Origin: CAYVQU01 sp964453155
GTDB taxonomy: Bacteria; Chloroflexota; Anaerolineae; Anaerolineales; UBA11858
NCBI GenBank assembly: GCA_964453155.1
Contig: CAYVQU010000146.1
Span: 1 to 13,953 of the forward strand
Direction: 5' to 3'
DNA: 13,953 nt
Under the pieces are notes generated by a model, which worked only from the letters and a program-made list of their open reading frames with translations, was not told the DNA's origin and did no database searches. Below, piece by piece: positions 13,925-13,953 of the stretch (its first letter is position 1; the number at the start of each line of letters is the position of its first letter). The translations under genes were made by a program, and so were the position numbers.

Positions 13925-13953
13925 ATGAGTTTATCAGGTTGAAAGCGAAAAAA

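Overview
The window is most likely from a member of the Chloroflexota (Anaerolineae-like). This is inferred from several family-level signs: secreted or anchored proteins with Thr-Pro-rich linkers and bacterial SH3 domains, a Thr-Pro-linked TPR/lytic-transglycosylase lipoprotein, an archaeal/thermophile-type short adenosylhomocysteinase, an actinobacterial-type PfkB adenosine kinase, and a bacterial eRF1-like (baeRF) protein. No rRNA, tRNA, CRISPR array, IS element or phage gene was seen.

Left part (about 1-5530, plus strand): a membrane and mechanosensing block. A two-gene unit, consisting of an MscS-like channel followed by an overlapping gene for a membrane-anchored extracellular SH3b protein, occurs twice in tandem (96-1905 and 2094-3574). 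The channel copies are the same length (281 aa) and about 79% identical. The SH3b partners have diverged in domain number (two versus one) and in linker length. Both unit junctions overlap (11 bp and ATGA), which suggests translational coupling. After a 417-bp non-coding stretch comes a third channel-type protein, a CmpX-like membrane protein built from about five TM-helix modules. It ends at a strong bidirectional terminator.

Middle part (about 5548-10140, minus strand): a SAM by-product recycling cluster, transcribed right to left as PII-like/CBS sensor protein, mtnA (methylthioribose-1-phosphate isomerase), adenosine kinase, ahcY (adenosylhomocysteinase). AhcY splits SAH to homocysteine and adenosine, the kinase converts adenosine to AMP and so pulls the reversible AhcY reaction forward, and MtnA acts on the methylthioadenosine branch. 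The first gene encodes a putative nucleotide sensor. The gaps inside the cluster hold imperfect palindromes of a related low-complexity type, and another lies downstream of the next gene.

Right part (10147-13953): a plus-strand TPR lipoprotein lytic transglycosylase, whose promoter predicts a leaderless mRNA, converges at a shared terminator on a minus-strand baeRF-family protein. That protein carries a GGGSQ loop and a zinc ribbon, and its promoter region contains two clear palindromic elements.

The best candidate for an undescribed system is the duplicated MscS-SH3b cassette: a channel apparently co-translated with a single-pass protein that projects SH3b domains outside the cell on a Thr-Pro stalk of variable length.
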